Positions 22,655 through 32,653 of a stretch of 64,000 bases of DNA are shown piece after piece (the stretch's first letter is position 1; every line of letters begins with the position of its first letter). The DNA lies in NCBI GenBank assembly GCA_023935145.1, contig CM043702.1, positions 77,407,320 through 77,471,319 on the forward strand, given 5' to 3'. The translations under genes were made by a program, and so were the position numbers. This DNA comes from Bretschneidera sinensis. Lineage: Eukaryota; Streptophyta; Magnoliopsida; Brassicales; Akaniaceae. The notes under the pieces were generated by a model. That model was not told the DNA's origin and ran no database searches. It saw only the letters and a list, made by a program, of their open reading frames with translations.

Positions 22655-22927
22655 CACCCAGTAGACTAGTGTGATCACCCTAGTCAATTGGTATCCCACT
22701 CCCCATTTTACCAGTCAACTAATATAAATTATCCAATCGACTAGTACTACAAGACATTGTTTGGAGTCAAAATTTAAAATTTTGGTAACCTACCTAGTTG
22801 ACTGGTATGTCTCTGCCAGTTTACCCAGTCGACTGGTATGTCGAAAAAATTAAAATTCCCAAATTTAGAACGGCCCAGTCGATTCGTACCCTAACCCAGT
22901 CGACTGATATCGTGATTCTATAAATAG
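22655..22927 (+). promoter_or_regulatory. Internal promoter-like block of SIRE1w
   Basis: Eight degenerate copies of the LTR palindrome (consensus CCAGTCGACTGG) begin near 22657, 22679, 22710, 22732, 22793, 22823, 22874 and 22895. A TATA-like TATAAATA (22919-22926) follows 10 bp after the last. A reading frame starts at 23142. The arrangement mirrors the LTR U3. Promoter activity is inference. Confidence 0.55.
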
Positions 22928-23141
22928 TCACTTTAGATTTTTCAAATTTCACGTCATTCTTGAAAACCCCCAAGCTTTCTCTCTATACAAAATTCGTGAT
23001 TTCATCCCAAAATCACTCAAATCCATACCATACAACCTTCAATCATACCCTAAATCATCCATTTTTCAACTTTTCACGGTTGAAAATTCCATATTTCCCA
23101 AAATCTCTCAAATCTCACTCTAAAAACATTTTTTTCAAAAT

Positions 23142-24167
23142 GTTTGAGAGAATCCGAGTGAAATATACCTCTGGAAGACCCAATGCGTCTACAAAGCCGC
23201 GCTCTAAGACATCCAATGGTTCAGACACAAATGGGAACGGGCTACCTCATTTTTCAAGAAAAAATGCGAGAACCCTGTCTCCAAGAGCAAGCATAATTCT
23301 GTCATCTGCAACAAAAAGATCATGACGAGTAGATTCATTGATTTTGATTTAATCCGTCAGGCAAATTTTGACATCTACCCTACTTTTGAGGCTATTAACC
23401 TCACTCTCCTGGTAAATATCCACCAAAAATACTACCCCGACCTCATTCACTAGTTCTACGCCAAGCTGGTGAAACCTAGTCCACTGGCTCTTCATTTTAG
23501 AACTAGTGTGATGGGTGTAGAATTTGAGGTAAACACTGACCTCCTAGTCAACATCCTAAGGATCCCTGTGGGAGGGATCCAATGGAGCCTAGACGGATGG
23601 CTAGACAACTTTAACTACGAGGAGGCATGCCAGATTGTTATGGGTGACCCTAACTACATCTTCAGGCCCACTACATTTCACCAATGTAGTGACATTCTCC
23701 TCAATTCAAAGTTGTTCAAACTCATCGTGAGTTGGACTATCCACCCATGACTCTGGAGTCGAGGCTATCTCTCGAAGATAGATGTGGTATTGATCTAGTG
23801 TCTCAAAATAGGACACCATTTCAATATCTACCACCTTAACATGATAAACAACGACTCTGAGTGCCTTCCCTATGGGATACTTATCACCCTGATCTACTCC
23901 AATGTAAGGAGGAACATACGGATTGGTGATGGTGATGACAGTAGTGAGGAGGATAATGAGATTCCTGCTGATGTAGCTCCTCCTACAGTGATGGACACTG
24001 ATGAGCGAGCACCTATTCCACAGTATGGTGGCTATAGTACTAGTCAAGCTAGATACGATGACTTACTTCAGGCTAGGACGAGCCTCCAGTTGTCCATGCA
24101 GTCCGGATTCCAAAGCTTGAGCTCTTCTATCGATCACATACATCGCAACCTTCGCTCACTTTGAGAC
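23142..24167 (+). pseudogene. SIRE1w extra 3' ORF (putative plant transposon protein)
   Basis: It lies between pol and the 3' LTR, where SIRE-type elements carry an extra frame. The ATG at 23142 gives MFERIRVKYTSG, then a shift near 23325. The conserved centre is in the frame 23469-23750 (GVEFEVNTDLLVNILRIP, then GWLDNFNYEEACQIV). A further shifted frame, 23841-24164, has LPYGILITLIY and an acidic, Ser/Gln-rich tail. These blocks resemble the plant domain often labelled putative plant transposon protein, found in SIRE and Tat elements, whose function is unknown. At least two frame breaks and a TAG near 23452 make it a pseudogene. An envelope role is not supported: I see no signal peptide or membrane segment. 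Confidence 0.6.
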
Positions 24168-24942
24168 GATTTTGAGTTGCACCAAGATCACACAGAGGGC
24201 TCTTTAGCTAAGCTTCAGGATCTTCTTTGAGACAACTCTGATTCCCCTACTCTCTGAGCTCCTTCGGTCTATCTTTTAGATGTCATTTGTACAGCTCTTA
24301 GATAGTTTTTAGCATGAACATTTCATGTTTTATCATAGATTTTTTTTATTGTACTAGATATCAGCTTCTAAAAGCCTTTGTTGTATGGATGATTGTATAA
24401 ATTTGCCTATTTTTAAGTTATCTAGCTTATGGTTCATATACTTGCTTTACTTTTAAGCTATATGATTACTTGGTGTAAGCCATTCGTACTCCGCAATATG
24501 CTTTAACTTCTTATGCTAGTATGAAAAATTCTGGTTCTTTTCGGGAAGTCTTCCCAATTTTGAATCAAGACTATTTTCACACACAAGTTTATGTTTTCCT
24601 TATATTTATGGCTGTAGTACTTGCGTTGCTAATTTTTTTGAGTTTACACCCCTTTTTCTATTGTTATCAAAACGGGAGAGAAAAAGAGAAAAATCAATGT
24701 AAACTTAGAATAGAGCATAGATTTAGGGTGAGCTTTACTCCAATCACATTGACAAATGTATTATAGAAATGTATGTTGGTTAAGATGAGATTGAGTTAAG
24801 ATAACTGTTTACAAATTTTATTTTGAATGCTCAACAGGTTGCCTTTGATCCGAAAAGCAGAGGAGACTCTGCCCAATTTTTCCTAAAAACCAACACTTAA
24901 TTTTTAAAACTGTTTTTCTCTCATTAGTATTGTCATCATCAG

Positions 24943-24955
24943 AAAAGGGGGAGAT
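24943..24955 (+). promoter_or_regulatory. SIRE1w polypurine tract
   Basis: AAAAGGGGGAGAT lies immediately before the TGTTGACCC of the 3' LTR. Confidence 0.85.
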
Positions 24956-26132
24956 TGTTGACCCATATTTGATTTTAATAATGAATAACACTACACTAAT
25001 TACACTAATAGTTTTATCTAAGTGTTTAAGTGACAAAAGCATTAAGCATAGAAACAAAGATGCAAGAACTCAACTCGATTCATACACCGAGACAAGGCAA
25101 AAGATCTAGAATAGGCATTAAGGTAATTAAAACAATTGTAAATCTCTCATGTTTAAATACTTAGCTTGATCAGTGGCTCATTTTACAAAAAACTTTGACA
25201 AACCTAACCATACAAATGTTTTTAAGTCAAAAAAAGTTTTAAAACATAAAAAACTAGGTTAAAGGACAACCCAGTCGACTGGCTCCACATACCAGTTGAC
25301 TAGGATATGGAACAGAAGGTTCCTAGTCGACTGGTACCTGGGGCAAAAAGTTTTCAGTCGACTGGTACTCTCCCATAGCCTAAAAAGTGAAGTTTCTCAC
25401 TTAACCCAGTCGACTGGTATAAGGACCTAGTCGATTGGTAATTCAAAACACGAGACTTGAGCATTTAATACCCTAAACCTACCAAGTCAGTGTCAAACGA
25501 CCATATTGATTCAAGGCTATATAAACCCACTTCAATGAGCATTTAAAACAAAGAAGATAACACATTCAATTCAACAAGAAATCTCATTAATTCTCAAAAG
25601 CTTTGAAATATTTATTGTTGAGCCATTGTTAAAGCTTGTTCTTGAAAGAGAGATATTTTTCATTTGTAAAAGCACTTATTGCTATCTCTCTACCATTTAC
25701 TTTATAGAAAATCTCATTTATCCTAAAGGGGAAAGAGTTGTAATAACTCTTAGAGTGTTTAGGATTAAACACTTCTTTGTAACTTCCGTGAGTAAGGGAT
25801 TAGCTTCCGTGAGGATGGGACTAGCTTCGGTGAGGAAAGGATTGATTGTAAGGTTTGTGCAACACCTGTGAAGTTGTACGACTAAAGTTTTAGTGGATTG
25901 CTTCAAGGAGGTTCCTTGAAGAGAGTGGACGTAGGGTCAGAAGGATCCCGAGATTGATGAACCACTATAAACGGAGTTTGCACCTTCTTTTCCTTTGACC
26001 TCCTTTACTTTCAAGTATATTATTTGATTGTGTGCATTGAGTATTTAATTATTTTAAAACTTGCAGGTTTAATTAACAAAAGTTTTTAAAACCCTATTCA
26101 TCCCCCCTCTTGGATTTGAACCTCGGTTTACA
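24956..26132 (+). repeat. SIRE1w 3' LTR
   Basis: TGTTGACCC...GGTTTACA. Relative to the 5' LTR it has an extra 31 bp segment near 25337 carrying one more palindrome, giving six units. The TATA box is at 25518-25525. Confidence 0.9.
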
Positions 26133-26245
26133 GATATACTGTCATAGCATTCTGGCTCAAGTAGATAAAATCTCTTTCTTGTTGAGTTAGAAGCGTATCA
26201 TGAAAATTCTTAGCGTAGAACACTTCTTTAAATCTCTTCATTAAG
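26133..26245 (-). pseudogene. GypA gag fragment beyond SIRE1w
   Basis: The minus strand reads VFYAKNFHDTLLTQQERDF, then YLSQNAMTV, matching the gypsy gag block (F-P-x-S-x-x-x-QKEDEF-L-LRQG-MTV). It joins 10041-9710 once SIRE1w is removed. On its right it is fused directly to an LTR fragment, so the start of gag is deleted. Confidence 0.75.
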
Positions 26246-26938
26246 TCCATTTAAATCCAAATCAACTTCACTAAGTCTAATTTAGCCTAGAATAGGTTGG
26301 AAAATTATTATAACTCAAATTCTTGGTTAAAACTGTCACAAAAAACAAAGGAAAACGTAACTTCTGTCTTGTGCGTGTACCCTATGCACCTTCTCTCCCC
26401 GCTTGTGGCACCTCACCTCCTAGTTTGAACCCTACTCCTAGCTGGCAGTAAGTAGTCTACGAAGTTTGAGGTAAATGATAAGGTTGTGGGAAGTGGTGAG
26501 CTAAAACAAATTTTAAAAATTTTTGTTTTATCTCAAAATGGAAAGAATGGTTTTTAATCTCTAACTCTCTCTACCACTCGAACTCTCTAGAGAAGAAATG
26601 AGAGAATAACTCTTTTCTTTTTTTTTTGAAGTCTCTAGGCTTTTAACCTTATATGGTCCCACTAAAACTTTTCTTTTACTTGTTTACCCTTCCTTTCCTT
26701 CTTTAATTAATTTGCAGCACTTTCCTTGTCTAGCTCTTTATCTGAAAACCCAAATGTTCCTACTAACACTTTCTTTGCAAAAAGGTCTTTACTAAGTACA
26801 TCCATTTCCTTTATGTTTAAATTACCACCTAGTCACTAAGTCCTACACATGTCTAACAAGAAAAATTATAATTTAATTCATTGACATATATATATATATA
26901 TATATATATAGTTTTAAAATTTAAGACCGGACTCTACA
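26246..26938 (-). repeat. GypA 5' LTR, 5' fragment
   Basis: It matches 3730-4437 in the same orientation, including the (TA)n tract and the terminal TGTAGAGTCCGG (minus). It ends abruptly at gag. The edge at 26938 is the outer end of GypA and abuts an opposite-strand LTR. Confidence 0.8.
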
Positions 26939-27255
26939 AGTTCATAGCGAAGTCCTCGTCCATGACATCCTCGTTCTCTTTTAGTCTTTTGGGAGTTTAG
27001 ATAATTTTTTACGTCATGGTTCATAAAAAGTGTATAAAATAATTCTAGTTGAGGAAGTTTTCTTTTTACTTGTCTCTCTTGTAAATTCTTAATAGTTGAT
27101 TACATTGTATTATTAAAATGGTTTGAATGTGTAAATATGATTGTGTAAATTGACATGTTTTGAAAGGAATTGTTTGTATGTTTGCATTATAAGTCAAGAT
27201 GCTCAGTGTTGATGGAGTTGTTTCGACTAGAGCCCACCCAGAATGGGTCATTACA
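26939..27255 (+). repeat. Plus-strand Tekay-type LTR, right fragment
   Basis: It corresponds to 35305-35626: ...GACATCCTCGTTC... through CACCCAGAATGGGTCATTACA. I take it as the 3' end of the LTR that starts at 303. Confidence 0.7.
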
Positions 27256-27875
27256 ATTTCTATCCAAGAAAAATATATAATTCCTTTACTATCTGTCTTC
27301 AAATTCCAACAATCACAAATTTTTTTTTTTATCAATAATCCAACGTCGACATTCCTTTACTCCAATTATTTCTCACTTTTTACCTCAATCATTTTCAACA
27401 TTACCTCTCTCATTACGTCAACTATTATTCCAATAATTTATTTTGTCATTCATTTTCACACTTGTTAAATCATCAAAATTTCACCAATATATCAATCTCC
27501 CATCTCTATTTCACATTTAAAAAAAAAATAGAATTCTTATGATTCTTACAAGTTTTTAGCACTAACTCCCTTATTTCTTGGATTCTCCACTCTTCATAGT
27601 GGCAAATATGTCATATCATTACAAAAACATTGCAACCCCATACGATTTTTCAATTATACTTCCATCATATCCATTCATCATAGTCTTAAATACTTTTATC
27701 ACCTAACACATACATTTATTGTCCTATTTATTTATTTGTAACTTCATCTTATTCAATATTTTATAATTTTTTAATACCCATTTCTCAAGCTCAAACAATT
27801 ATAATTTATTTTAGGGATTTACCTTTAGCAACTTCTCCAACTCGTTTAACTAGTATTTAACCATTACATTTATCC

Positions 27876-27914
<39 letters not shown>

Positions 27915-28329
27915 TCAATTTAAAATTTCTCAGTAATAAAATCACTCATTCTTATTAAGTTTGCACACCTTCACTATGCTTTCACTACATAATTAGCCAT
28001 ATCACAGCACAACACAATTCACGTACATATACATATATATGTCAAACAATGTGTTATCAAGTTAGAACATTTGTATTAATAATTTTTTTCTCAAAACCGT
28101 AAGTTAAAAAAAAATTTACAAGCATAACAAATCACTTCACACTATATAAAATTATTCAATACAAAATAGAATCCATCCCTTTCGTCTTTAAAAACTCGTA
28201 CTATAACCTATTCCAAAACAACCTTTGATTTCCTAAATGGTACCCTCTCTAACCTTACATGATCAGCTCTCTACCGACTCTCTATACACCACGCTCATGC
28301 AACTAGAGTCTACAGAACCTTAAGCCTAT
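27256..28329 (-). other. GypB leader or non-coding internal sequence
   Basis: It lies downstream (minus sense) of the GypB primer site. No gag is recognisable. It contains a (TA)n tract near 27881-27911. The rest of GypB is missing from the window or lies left of position 1. Confidence 0.45.
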
Positions 28330-28341
28330 GCTCTGATACCA
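28330..28341 (-). promoter_or_regulatory. GypB primer-binding site
   Basis: The minus strand reads TGGTATCAGAGC, a perfect initiator methionine tRNA complement, four bases after the LTR end. Confidence 0.85.
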
Positions 28342-28935
28342 AAAATGTAACGACCGATCCCGAGTATGCCTTACCTGAGATGGTATCATCACATTTCAGC
28401 TCCAAACTCTAACCTGAATGCCATGCATACATCTTGCATACAATACACTTTACAATTTAACATAATCAATTAAATAATCTGATGTACAAACATAATTATA
28501 CAACAAAATTATGACATCACTCCTTGATTCCACATTTAAAATTTTCTTCCGTTTTATACAAATAATACTCTTTAAAGAAATAATAAGATTCAATAAACAT
28601 TCCTAAATGGTTTGCACAAACTTTCACTAGTGGCTCTTAACTAGAGCTTGCTCCCATTTTTCAGCTACCATATAGGGGAAAAATAAAACATAAAGAAGAG
28701 GGGTAAGCTTCAAAAAGCTTAGTGAGTAACACATTACTCAGATTATTCGATTTTTAGTTTTGTTTGCCAATTCATATTATACATTAATTTAATTAACATA
28801 AAGTCTTCAGCCATTTACATATCTTTTAAATCCTTAATCGTTATATTTCTTATATATGTTTGATTAAAAAAGAAGTGTCTAACACATAACGGCTGACACT
28901 ATTCATTATATTATAATCATCATAAATTTATAGTA

Positions 28936-28936
28936 C

Positions 28937-29018
<82 letters not shown>
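28936..29018. repeat. Compound (TA)n(CA)n(TA)n microsatellite
   Basis: A TA tract, then about 15 CA units, then TA again, inside the GypB LTR. Confidence 0.9.
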
Positions 29019-30647
29019 TCATTAGACGACCTAATCTCACGATTCACACATCATAAGCAATCAATCAACAACTACAACATCATTACTTCACACAATTTAA
29101 CATCATATGCCCTCTATTAGGCTAACACATCAATCATCATATGCAATGTAATGTAAATTGCATGGTCATATCTCATTTCATTTCATCTCTAAGCATTTCG
29201 TTTCATATCATTGCCCCTTACTTGGCTAATTATATCATAATACCCCTCACTGGACTAATCATATCACAAAGGAGACGTCTTCCTACGTATCGGCATGTCA
29301 CTCAGCATATAACTTTGGATCCCCTACACTTTTTCTTGGGTGGGGTCCTGCAGTCTAATATTTCTTTGGTCCCCATTCACCCCCTGTGGGTAGGGCTTAC
29401 CCTCACATATATACTCTCATTTCACACAATCATCATATAAATCACATTTTGCAGATATATTCACATCACAACTTTTCAAACAGTCAATTTCCATCACACA
29501 AAAAGGCATTCATTTCTAAATGACAACAAAAAAAATTATCACATATAAAATCACAATATACACTTCACATTCACAACCTTCCATCATATTTCAATTATAA
29601 TCTATTCAAACAATCACATCACATAGGACAAGAAAAGATATACTTTTATACTTTTACTTACACATGTTTCATTTCATATATATACCAAATTACGTAGTAC
29701 ATCAAGTTTAAAGTATATTTATTTTATTAACTCATCATTTTCAAATTCTTAGTTAATTATTTGGGTTTTTAATTTTCTTCTCGCTTACTGAAAGTAATGC
29801 GAACTCACCTTGTTGCCCGATCCATAAATAGTCCCAACTACTTCCTTTATCTCTAAAAGATTTTCCACTTGCACCTAGGAGTGAGCAACACTTAATCCTA
29901 TCATTTTAAATCATTTAAATATATACCAAGAACCCAAAAGTATTTTGTATACTTTAAATATCCTGTGTGCATTTCGAGCGCAACAAAAATCAAAGAATCA
30001 AGTGTTGTGCCCCTTTTTCTTTCTCTTTTTGAATCACCAATTTTGGGTTTGGAAAAAATTTAATCTCATAAATACTAGGAATATTAAATGTGTTTTAATC
30101 ATGCTTCCAATGTATATAAACATGAAAATCACCTTTAAAAGTTTCACGTTATAAAATTGAAGGAAAAAGTCTATTTTTTTCAAAATCAACATGTTGCAGT
30201 CTACTATAACTGCTCCAACAACCTTGTGTAATCGACTACAACCTCTGTTAGACGACTAAGACATGTTTTATACAAAAATATTAGTTCAAATACTTGATGT
30301 AGTCGACTAAACCCTCCATTCCCAGCAAAATGTTGCACGGAAACTCATTTTTTCTTCCAGATTTCTTCTTGGTTTCCAGGGGACTTCTCAAATCTTTCAA
30401 AACATGAGTTTCTTATAGTTTTATTAACAAAAACCAACATTACTCACACAAAAATTTAGACTTTAAGCTTCAAAATCATGAAATTTGGTTTGAAAACCCA
30501 TTTTTCTTCAAAATAATCTAAACTTTCTCAAATTTTCTCATATAAACTTCAAATCTATCAACTTTAAACTCAAATATTAATTTTATAAACATAATTGAAT
30601 ATTAAACTAGAAAAAGGTATATTTTTACCTTGAATTTTGAGCTTTTC

Positions 30648-30720
30648 CCCCATCTTTTTCTTTTTCTTCTTCTTCTTCTTCTTCTTCTCTTCTTCCCTTC
30701 TTTCTCTCTTTCTCTCGGTC
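30648..30720. repeat. Pyrimidine-rich (CTT)n tract
   Basis: TTTTTC and CTT repeats, then TTTCTCTC runs, all pyrimidine on the plus strand, just after the GypB TATA region. Transcribed from the minus strand it would be a GA-rich leader. Confidence 0.85.
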
Positions 30721-31064
30721 TCTTTAGAGACTTCTTAGTCCAAAAAATCTGATGTCACATCCTATTTATAGCCTAACTCTTACCTTGTTGCAACTTTAGC
30801 CTTCCACTTCTCATTTTACTACATTTCACCGCACCATTCCTTACAGGTTATGTTTTTACTTAGTTTTTCTTACCATTCTTAAGAATTTTGTAATCCTCCC
30901 TTGACATCTAGTTTTTTATTTGATTCTTAGTTTTTTTTATTAAACTCTAATTCTCACTAATACCAATATAAAATAATTACATTTTATTTTAAAATAAATG
31001 TACTAATTCTTATAAAAGTACCCTCGTGAATTTAAAATAATTTAACTAAAAACCGATCTCTACT

Positions 31065-31831
31065 GTCTACTTATAATTTAAGTTAAATTACTCACTAACA
31101 TCAACTTTTCAAACCTTATTCTATATTCCATTTGTGTCTTGTCTTGTCCTTTATTTTTTTTATTAGCAACATACGTACTGAATATTGCTAAATTTGATCT
31201 TATTGTCAAATTTTCTAATTTGATGATGAGAAAAACAAGGATATTCTTTAAACATAAGATGTCAACATGTCTCTCTTGTCCCATGATTTCAGTATATTAG
31301 GGTTGCAGCAGACATAGTTGGTGGAAGCTAAAAAGAGGAAGAACCTTAAATCCAAAGAATACAAAGATTACTAATAAGAACACTAAATCCAGAGAAAAGA
31401 TTACTAATAAGAAATTTGGGATTGTTTCTTTTATACACTTCAGACTTTGTAAAGAGTTTCCTTGCAATAGGTACGAAATCTACAAAGCCCAATATTGCAA
31501 GTGCATTTTGAATTTCTAAAAAATATGAGTTTGTAATGATAGAATGACTTTTTATCAACATTAAGAAGAACTACTAAATCACTTTCCACGATGAGACTCT
31601 TTAGCTAAGTCTGGTTTAGTTCATTCTACCATCAAATATAAAAAACCATAATGGTATGTAATAAAAAGGTAAAGAAAAGATAACATACCATATTAAAAAG
31701 AACACATATAAAATGACTCGCATTTAATTTTCAATTTGTAAATGGATCCTAATTTGAGTGAAATCACACATTTCTAAGAAATTTTGGTAAGTATATCACT
31801 TGCCAAATTTAATAGCCCATTATAATGAGAA
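31065..31831. other. Spacer, no supported feature
   Basis: AT-rich DNA between the GypB LTR and a MITE. Short open frames on the minus strand (31284-31078, 31561-31346) resemble nothing I recognise and have no supporting composition. Confidence 0.4.
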
Positions 31832-31999
31832 ATTATTAGGTATTTTTGACCTTATACAGTGTTACCATTCGCCCATTGATAACATAAGAAACTCCCATGG
31901 TAATTCCAAGGAACTTCAGTGATAACACAATACATTGGTACCATTCGAGTTCCAATGGGCGAATGGTAACACTATATAGGGTCAGGAATACCTAATAAT
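31832..31999. mobile_element. 168 bp MITE with about 45 bp terminal inverted repeats
   Basis: The left arm ATTATTAGGTATTTTTGACC is mirrored at the right end as GGTCAGGAATACCTAATAAT. The inner arms hold GTTACCATTCGCCCATTG and its inverse. If the ends are GGTATTTTTG, the flanks TTA and TAA suit a Tourist-type 3 bp target. No coding capacity. Confidence 0.8.
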
Positions 32000-32430
32000 T
32001 TTAATAGGTGTAGAGAGCAATCTATAAGAAGCGATAAACATGCAATATTGTTCTTGTTATCTTCACTCCAAACAAAACTCTAGTTTTTATATTCTAATAT
32101 TAATCCACAATATTTCTCTCTAGGATTAGAGGAAAATGAAAGAGGATTACAAAAATAATATTAGATTCTTTACCATAATGAGAGAATCAAGCAAATCATT
32201 TTGGCTTATTAATCTCCTTCAAGATTTTATCAGATCAATTAGAAGATTTGCTCCTCTCACTGCAGAGTTTGGAAAGAAAAGGTTTATGAGTGAGGTAATG
32301 ACAATAACTTGGCATTGTGTACTACAACTGATTATAGCCTACTTTTGGTTAATTTATGTGGGCTTCTTGTTTTTCTTTTGCTGATGAATGTTTTTTTTTT
32401 GTATTATAGGCTTTATAGTTATAGATAATA
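32000..32430 (+). other. Spacer with a possible degenerate exon
   Basis: An 82 codon open frame at 32136-32384 starts ATG and includes FIRSIRRFAPLTAEFGKKRF, followed by GAG|GTAATG, which could be a splice donor. The downstream part turns hydrophobic and reads like intron translated by chance. I do not recognise the family. Confidence 0.25.
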
Positions 32431-32610
32431 TGTAAAGCCCGATACCTTAATTGGGATATTTTAAATCACAGGGTTGTATTGTGATGCATGATTGGTGTAT
32501 AAGATGACTCTGGGATTTAATTTAAATTCTTATGAAAATGTAAGAGTGAGAGTAGAAGTTGTAATTTAAAGTATAAGACAAGGGTAAGTGTAGAGTCCTT
32601 TCTTTCTTTT

Positions 32611-32653
<43 letters not shown>

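Larger units (their letters stand above)
10042..26132 (+). mobile_element. SIRE1w: SIRE/Maximus-type Ty1/copia element
   Basis: LTRs are 10042-11203 and 24956-26132, both TGTT...GGTTTACA. Flanking duplications are gagat (10037-10041) and gatat (26133-26137), 4 of 5 matching. The primer-binding site is at 11206 and the polypurine tract at 24943. Domain order is gag, protease, integrase, reverse transcriptase, RNase H: copia. A long gag with a coiled coil after the zinc knuckle and an extra 3' open frame point to SIRE/Maximus. It is 16.1 kb as found and about 10 kb without TorkA. Its insertion splits GypA gag. It is dead, with many stops. Confidence 0.88.
2735..26938 (-). mobile_element. GypA: Tekay-type Ty3/gypsy element, nested and truncated
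   Basis: Read leftward, the order is: 5' LTR start (26938-26246), a gag fragment (26245-26133), gag again (10041-9710 and 8407-7951), protease, reverse transcriptase, RNase H, integrase, chromodomain, polypurine tract (4450-4438) and 3' LTR (4437-2735). SIRE1w and a Harbinger-like element split gag. The integrase-last order defines Ty3/gypsy, and the C-terminal chromodomain suggests the Tekay (Del) chromovirus lineage. Most of the 5' LTR, the primer-binding site, the leader and the gag start are deleted between 26246 and the gag fragment. About 1 kb of the 3' LTR end is also lost. Many stops and frameshifts show that it is dead. Confidence 0.85.
28346..31064 (-). repeat. GypB 5' LTR (about 2.7 kb)
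   Basis: On the minus strand it ends CGGGATCGGTCGTTACA just before the primer site. A TATA box (GCTATAAATAGG) is near 30762-30773. Blocks shared with 303-2734 include the GCCC...GAGGGG units near 29210-29260 and the region near 29330-29410. The outer start near 31064 (GTAGAGATCGG) is approximate. Four degenerate TGTAGTCGACTACA palindromes lie at 30194-30312. Confidence 0.7.

Noticed and set aside
23142..24167. Envelope gene in SIRE1w
   Set aside because: Its position suggests it, but no signal peptide, membrane segment or coiled fusion domain is seen; the blocks resemble the plant transposon-protein domain instead.
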